DNA of 64,000 nt, taken from assembly GCA_964036665.1 (NCBI GenBank), contig OZ038533.1, forward strand, positions 18,410,575 through 18,474,574, given 5' to 3'. The DNA is from Gordius sp. MW1. Lineage: Eukaryota > Nematomorpha > Gordioida > Gordea > Gordiidae. Numbering within the stretch: the stretch's first letter is position 1; every line of letters begins with the position of its first letter. Of the stretch, positions 59,800 to 64,000 are shown piece after piece. The position numbers and the translations under genes are program-made. The notes below the pieces were generated by a model. The model saw nothing but the letters and a program-made list of their open reading frames with translations. It was not told where the DNA came from and ran no database searches.

Positions 59800-59954
59800 C
59801 AAGAACGTAGCCAGGGGGGGGGGATGCCTCCCTCTAAATCCAAAATTTTGTTGAATTTATCAAAAATAAATTTCAAAAAATGTTTGTTTTTTGCCCCTCC
59901 CTAGATCATTATAGCCCCCCCCCCACATCTAATTCCAATGCTGGTATGCCCATG
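59800..59954 (-). mobile_element. Family C MITE
   Basis: CAAGAACGTAGCCAGG, a G10 run, GCCCCTCCCTAGATCATTAT, a C10 run, and CTGGTATGCCCATG. No clear duplication. Confidence 0.6.
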
Positions 59955-61478
59955 TCTATTTATGTGTATGCAATGACAGATAACTAAAATTTAGAGGAAA
60001 TAATGGATATGAAGTAAACAGCAGGACGAGGGTTAACTAACGCAAGGTAAAGGTGAGTACAAGGTAAAACGGTCGACGGAAGCCTTAGGCTACCGTTCGC
60101 TTATTTATAAGTTAAATTACTTGGCTTGGAGATCGCTGGGTTCTTCCTCGGCCTCCTCCGGGAGTTTTGATCATATTATTATCCCTTTTAAAATATGTCT
60201 TACGTACTCAACATCAGTTTTATAATTATTAAGACAATGTTCATGAAAAATATTTCAAATAAAATAAGTAATAATATCAATGTAGTTTTAAAAAAACCCG
60301 AAAATTGAGGTTTGCATAGTTTATTAGACCAGACTCAATTGTATTTTGTAAATTTTTTAGTCTAAACATTTGATTTGAAATGCACCTCTTAACACTGTAT
60401 GCCGTCCCTTTAGAATGATATTATTGTGGCATTAGCTATGTTTGGAAGTATTAACGTTATATATATAAGCTTATTGCGCAAGTATTCTTCTTTATAGTGT
60501 CATTAATCTCACAGTCATAAGATTTGTTTTTGCCATCTCGATCTTATCTTCTGATTTATCAGAACTATTCTCTTACCCTTTCTCCGTAACATAAGAATGT
60601 CCTTCTCTCTTGCCCGCCATCTCCATGTCCAGTACTTTTTGATCTACATAAGGCGTATTTCTTCAAGATATAAGACCATACCACCTTTGCCGATTTTGGT
60701 TTATTAGCATTTTTGCCCTAAGTCAGTCATTTGTCATATGGTCGATCTTTGCATACCCTGGGATCCAGTTATCATTCTCAACTCCCTGGATCTTTTTTCG
60801 ATGAAATTCCTAACCATTTTATTCCTCCACCATATTTCCCTATTGAAAGTTGTGGCTCCTTTGGTCAGTCAAAGACATGAATCGCCGATTTCTTTACATC
60901 CACAGTTTGCGTCCCCCAATCGTCTTCTGAGTCCCATTACAACTTTTAGGCACTCAACTGTGTGGTGGTGGTGTTTATTGTTCGTCAAAGTATCCTTTAG
61001 CATTACATATACAATTCGAGGCTTATAAACCTTTCTTCTTTCCGAGATACTCTTCTTTCAAGATGTATAACAAGTGGATAGAGCTGTTAAGAAAAACTCG
61101 GGCCTTCGGCCCTCGTGGGAAGGGGGAGAAGGGAAGGGGGGACGACTCATCTGTACTTCGTATAAATGTATCATATTTGCTATGCAATTTATGGGCGAGA
61201 AAGGTGGGAAGGGGCGATAATGCCTATAGGGGGGTATTAAATGCCTAATGATTAATTAATTATTTATACAAATTTACCATTTAGGCAAAATGTAATATAG
61301 GCAAGGGTTAGAATTAGATTTAGTGTTTGCATGTAGTTGCGTATTACATTAGTTTTAATGGCCTTTAGTGATTATGGGTCTAACAAACATTATATTATAA
61401 AACATCACAATGTTAAGAATTTGCAGAATTGTTGGGAGAAATTTTTTGTTGAATTTGAACAATTTTTAATTAAAAAAA
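59955..61478. other. Unassigned region with decayed repeats
   Basis: Contains a GC-richer patch at about 60060-60170 open in one frame on each strand, a decayed LINE tail (60500-60720) and a G-rich block at about 61090-61220 that includes TGCTATGCAATTTATGGGC, a word also found in family G. No gene supported. Confidence 0.4.
60500..60720 (-). pseudogene. Decayed LINE C-terminal fragment
   Basis: The - strand reads QRWYGLIS, then VDQKVLDMEMAGKREGH, matching the RWYGHV...VL-x-ME-x-x-GKR-x-x-GR tail of animal non-LTR reverse transcriptases, with several stops. Remnants may continue to about 60930. Confidence 0.5.
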
Positions 61479-61479
61479 T

Positions 61480-62505
61480 CAAAAATTTGGCCAATGGTCA
61501 TTTTTTCCCTATTGGTTAATACCAACAGATACTCTATAAGTCAATGATAGCCAAAAAAACGGAAAAAAAAATTTTGATGCTCACTTTGGCCAATGGTCAT
61601 TTTTTTCCATTGGTCAGCAGCCAGCACACGGTAAAAGTGGATATAAATTCATAAGAGTAAAAAAACGAAAAAAAAATTTTCGAATCACATTTTGGCCAAT
61701 GGTCATTTTTTTCCATTGGTCAGCAGCCAGGACACGGTAAAAGTGGATATAAATTCATAATAGTCAAAAAAAAACGAAAAAAAAGTTTTCGAATCACATT
61801 TTGGCCAATGGTCATTTTATTCCATTGGTCAGCAGCCAGCGGACGGCCAAAAAGTCATAATAGCAATGGTAGGAACAGGAACAATCATAATAGTAAAAAT
61901 AAACGGAAAAAATAATTTCGATTCACATTTTAGCCAATGGTCATTTTTTCCATCGGTCAGGAGCCAGCGGACGGCCAAAAAGTCATAATAGCAATGGTAG
62001 TAACAGGAACAATCATAATAGTCAAAAAAAACGAAAAAAATAAACTCGGATTCACATTTTGGCCAATGGTCATTTTTTCATTGGTCAGCAGCCAGCGGAC
62101 GGCCAAAAAGTCTTATTATCAATGATAGTAACAAGAACAATCATAAAAGTCAAAAAAACTCCGGGATTCTAACCCATAAACTAGTTAAATTACATAGCAA
62201 TTAAAAGTAAACAACTTTTATTTATGTTTATTATATAATAATTTAACGTAGCAATTAAAACCCGACCCCGCCCGAAAGCGAGGGAGATAGAGATGAGGGG
62301 TGGGCCACCTCTTATGCATTAATTTAAAAATAACACAGCGAGGGAGATAGAGATGAGGGGTGGGGCACCTCTTTCTCATGCATTAATTTAAAAAATCGAT
62401 AACCTAATATACCAAATGCAAATAGATAGGGAGGGTAGACAACGGACAACGGACGGACATCGGACAACCAAAAAACGAGCCCATAGATTGCATAGCAATC
62501 TATAG
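61480..62505 (+). repeat. Left arm of a large inverted repeat, family G tandem units
   Basis: Six units of about 105-130 bp at about 61489, 61584, 61688, 61797, 61923 and 62052, each with TTGGCCAATGGTCATTTTTT, a CAGCAGCCAG word and GACGGCCAAAAAGT, or close variants (the first unit is diverged). Then two copies of AGCGAGGGAGATAGAGATGA, a run of GGACAACGGACGG, and an end with ACGAGCCCATAGATTGCATA. Confidence 0.8.
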
Positions 62506-62845
62506 TTCATTTTGAACTAGTTCATAGAAGTTCACTTATTCTGAACTTAGAACTCAACTAGTTACCTTCCAAAAAATTTGACTGTGAACTTGAACTAGTT
62601 CGTTTTTTTAAGATTGAACTTGAACTATTTAGTTATTTTTTTCAAATTTTGAACTTGAACTATACAATATAATTGAACTAGTTCATTACAAATATATTAT
62701 TTAAAATAAATTTATAAGCCGAGTTTATTGTTTGTATATACATCAACAATTTGACGTGCATTGTTTTCGCGGTAATCATACAGAGCAGACCACTTAGGCG
62801 CAAAATGTGGAAAGCTGGAACTACGGAAAACTAATCAAATCCATA
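62506..62845. repeat. Spacer of the inverted repeat with a family F end fragment
   Basis: GAACTAGTTC-rich sequence and ATTTATAAGCCGAGTTTATT match the right end of the family F element (59160-59340) in opposite orientation. This is a terminal fragment lying between the two arms. Confidence 0.6.
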
Positions 62846-64000
62846 TATTATATTAATTGCTATGCAATTTATGGGCTCGTTTTTGGTTGTCCGTTGATGT
62901 CTGTCCGGTGTCCGTTGTCCGTTGTCTGTCCGTCCCTATCTATTTGCATAGGGTATATTAGGTTATCGATTTTTTAAATTAATGCATGAGAAAGACCCAC
63001 CCCTCATCTCTATCTCCCTCGCTGTGTTATTTTTAAAATTAATGCATAAGAGGTGCCCCACCCCTCATCTCTATCTCCCTCGCTTTCGGGCGGGGTCGGG
63101 TTTTAATTGCTATGTTAAATTAATGCATAAGTATATCTATTCGTTTTTCAATTGGGTAACATTGATATTAATTGCTATAATTACCCTATGCCCTCCACTA
63201 CAAGGGCCTATGCCTCTACTGATATGGGTCCCTGTGCCCCTACAAAAGTCTATGCCTCTATTAATGTGGGTTCGAACCCCGGCGAACGTTCTAATTGCTG
63301 GTTCGATTCCCGGAGAGGGCAAATTTTTTTTTTATTTTTTAAATTAAATTAATATATTTTTCCTGTTACTACCATTGATAATATGACTTTTTGGCCGTCC
63401 GCTTGTTCTATTATTGTTTCATTTTATTATATAATAAACATGAATAAAAGACGTTTACTTTTAATTGCTATGCAATTTAACTAGTTTTTGGGTTAGAATC
63501 CCGGAGTTTTTTTGACTCTTATGATTGTTCTTGTTACTATCATTGATAATAAGACTTTTTGGCCGTCCGCTGGCTGCTGACCAATGAAAAAATGACCATT
63601 GGCCAAAATGTGAATCCGAGTTTACTTTTTCGTTTTTTTTGACTATTATGATTGTTCCTGTTACTACCATTGCTATTATGACTTTTTGGCCGTCCGCTGG
63701 CTCCTGACTGATGGAAAAAATGACCATTGGCCAAAATGTGAATCGAAATTATTTTTTTCGTTTTTTTTGACTAATATGATTGTTCCTGTTCCTACCATTG
63801 CTATTATGACTTTTTGGCCGTTCGCTGGCTGCTGAGTGCTGACCACTGGAAATGACCATTGGCCAAAATGTGATTCGAAAATTTTTTTTTCGTTTTTTTT
63901 GACTATTATGAATTTATATCCACTTTTACCGTGTCCTGGCTGCTGACCAATGGAAAAAAATGAACATTGGCCAAAATGTGATTCGCAAATTTTTTTTTCT
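62846..64000 (-). repeat. Right arm of the large inverted repeat, running off the window
   Basis: The left arm in reverse order and orientation: TGCAATTTATGGGCTCGTTT, GTCCGTTGTCCGTTGTC, two copies of TCATCTCTATCTCCCTCGCT, then tandem units with CCATTGGCCAAAATGTG at about 63597, 63724, 63855 and 63966. It contains an extra segment at 63170-63330 with two GGTTCGA-type words. Its end is outside the window. Confidence 0.8.

Noticed and set aside
60060-60170. GC-richer patch with open frames on both strands, including a short acidic C-terminus-like frame ending in TAA
   Set aside because: No acceptor fits either frame and nothing is recognised; left unannotated.
60738-61028. 96-codon plus-strand frame
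   Set aside because: Lies next to and partly opposite LINE remains read on the minus strand; no homology.
61480-62160. Tandem units as a CRISPR array
   Set aside because: Units are ~105-130 bp, degenerate, lack unique spacers, and the genome is eukaryotic.
63170-63330. A tRNA gene
   Set aside because: Two GGTTCGA-type words are present, but no acceptor stem, A box or anticodon arm could be assembled.

Overview
The window is AT-rich animal (metazoan) nuclear DNA. The genes are split by spliceosomal introns, the conserved proteins are animal-type (SETD2, Integrator subunit 4, Kunitz-domain exons in phase 1-1), and the space between exons is packed with short transposon remains. I cannot name the species. 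The Kunitz cassette, the small introns (down to about 40-90 bp) and the load of DNA transposons suggest an invertebrate.

Layout. From about 0.5 to 22.6 kb, the + strand carries the C-terminal ~1185 codons of a SETD2-type histone H3K36 methyltransferase: 18 exons coding AWS, SET, post-SET, a low-complexity linker, WW and the SRI (RNA polymerase II CTD-binding) domain. Its 5' exons lie left of the window. From 34.9 down to 23.6 kb, the - strand carries a complete or nearly complete INTS4 (Integrator complex subunit 4) gene in 14 exons, about 1250 codons. The two genes converge, with stop codons 986 bp apart. Both products act on transcribing RNA polymerase II.

From 35 to 42 kb there is mostly transposon-derived or unassigned sequence. 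From 46.8 to 42.3 kb, four Kunitz/BPTI exons lie on the - strand and belong to one multi-domain gene; the last has lost exactly one disulfide pair. From 47.9 to 52.7 kb there is a decayed Ty3/Gypsy pol on the - strand, split by a 2 kb DNA element. From 53.1 to 56.7 kb an exon-bearing unit is present three times. Only the third copy is intact, and a 5'-truncated LINE with a restriction-like endonuclease domain sits beside the first. The intact copy splices to an exon with a DPRSPTxGIxRTP motif, resembling CDCA3/Tome-1. From 61.5 kb to the right edge lies a large inverted repeat built of ~105-130 bp tandem units.

The most striking feature is the number of separate non-autonomous element families. 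For almost all of them I could find matching 8-bp target-site duplications, as expected of hAT-superfamily elements. I call them A (TAGTGTTGTAAAAACGGC ends), B (CATAGACTAGATAGACTGC ends), C (CATGGGCGTAGCC ends), D (CAGAGRTCAGATT ends), E (TAGAGCCCTGCA ends), F (TAGAGCTGTTAA ends), H (TAGTGATGGTG ends) and I (TAGGGGTTTG ends); G is the tandem/inverted-repeat family at the right edge. Families D, E and I share arrays of GCCCGA/CCCGAACC-type motifs just inside unrelated termini. No transposase gene is visible in the window. All family names here are local labels.
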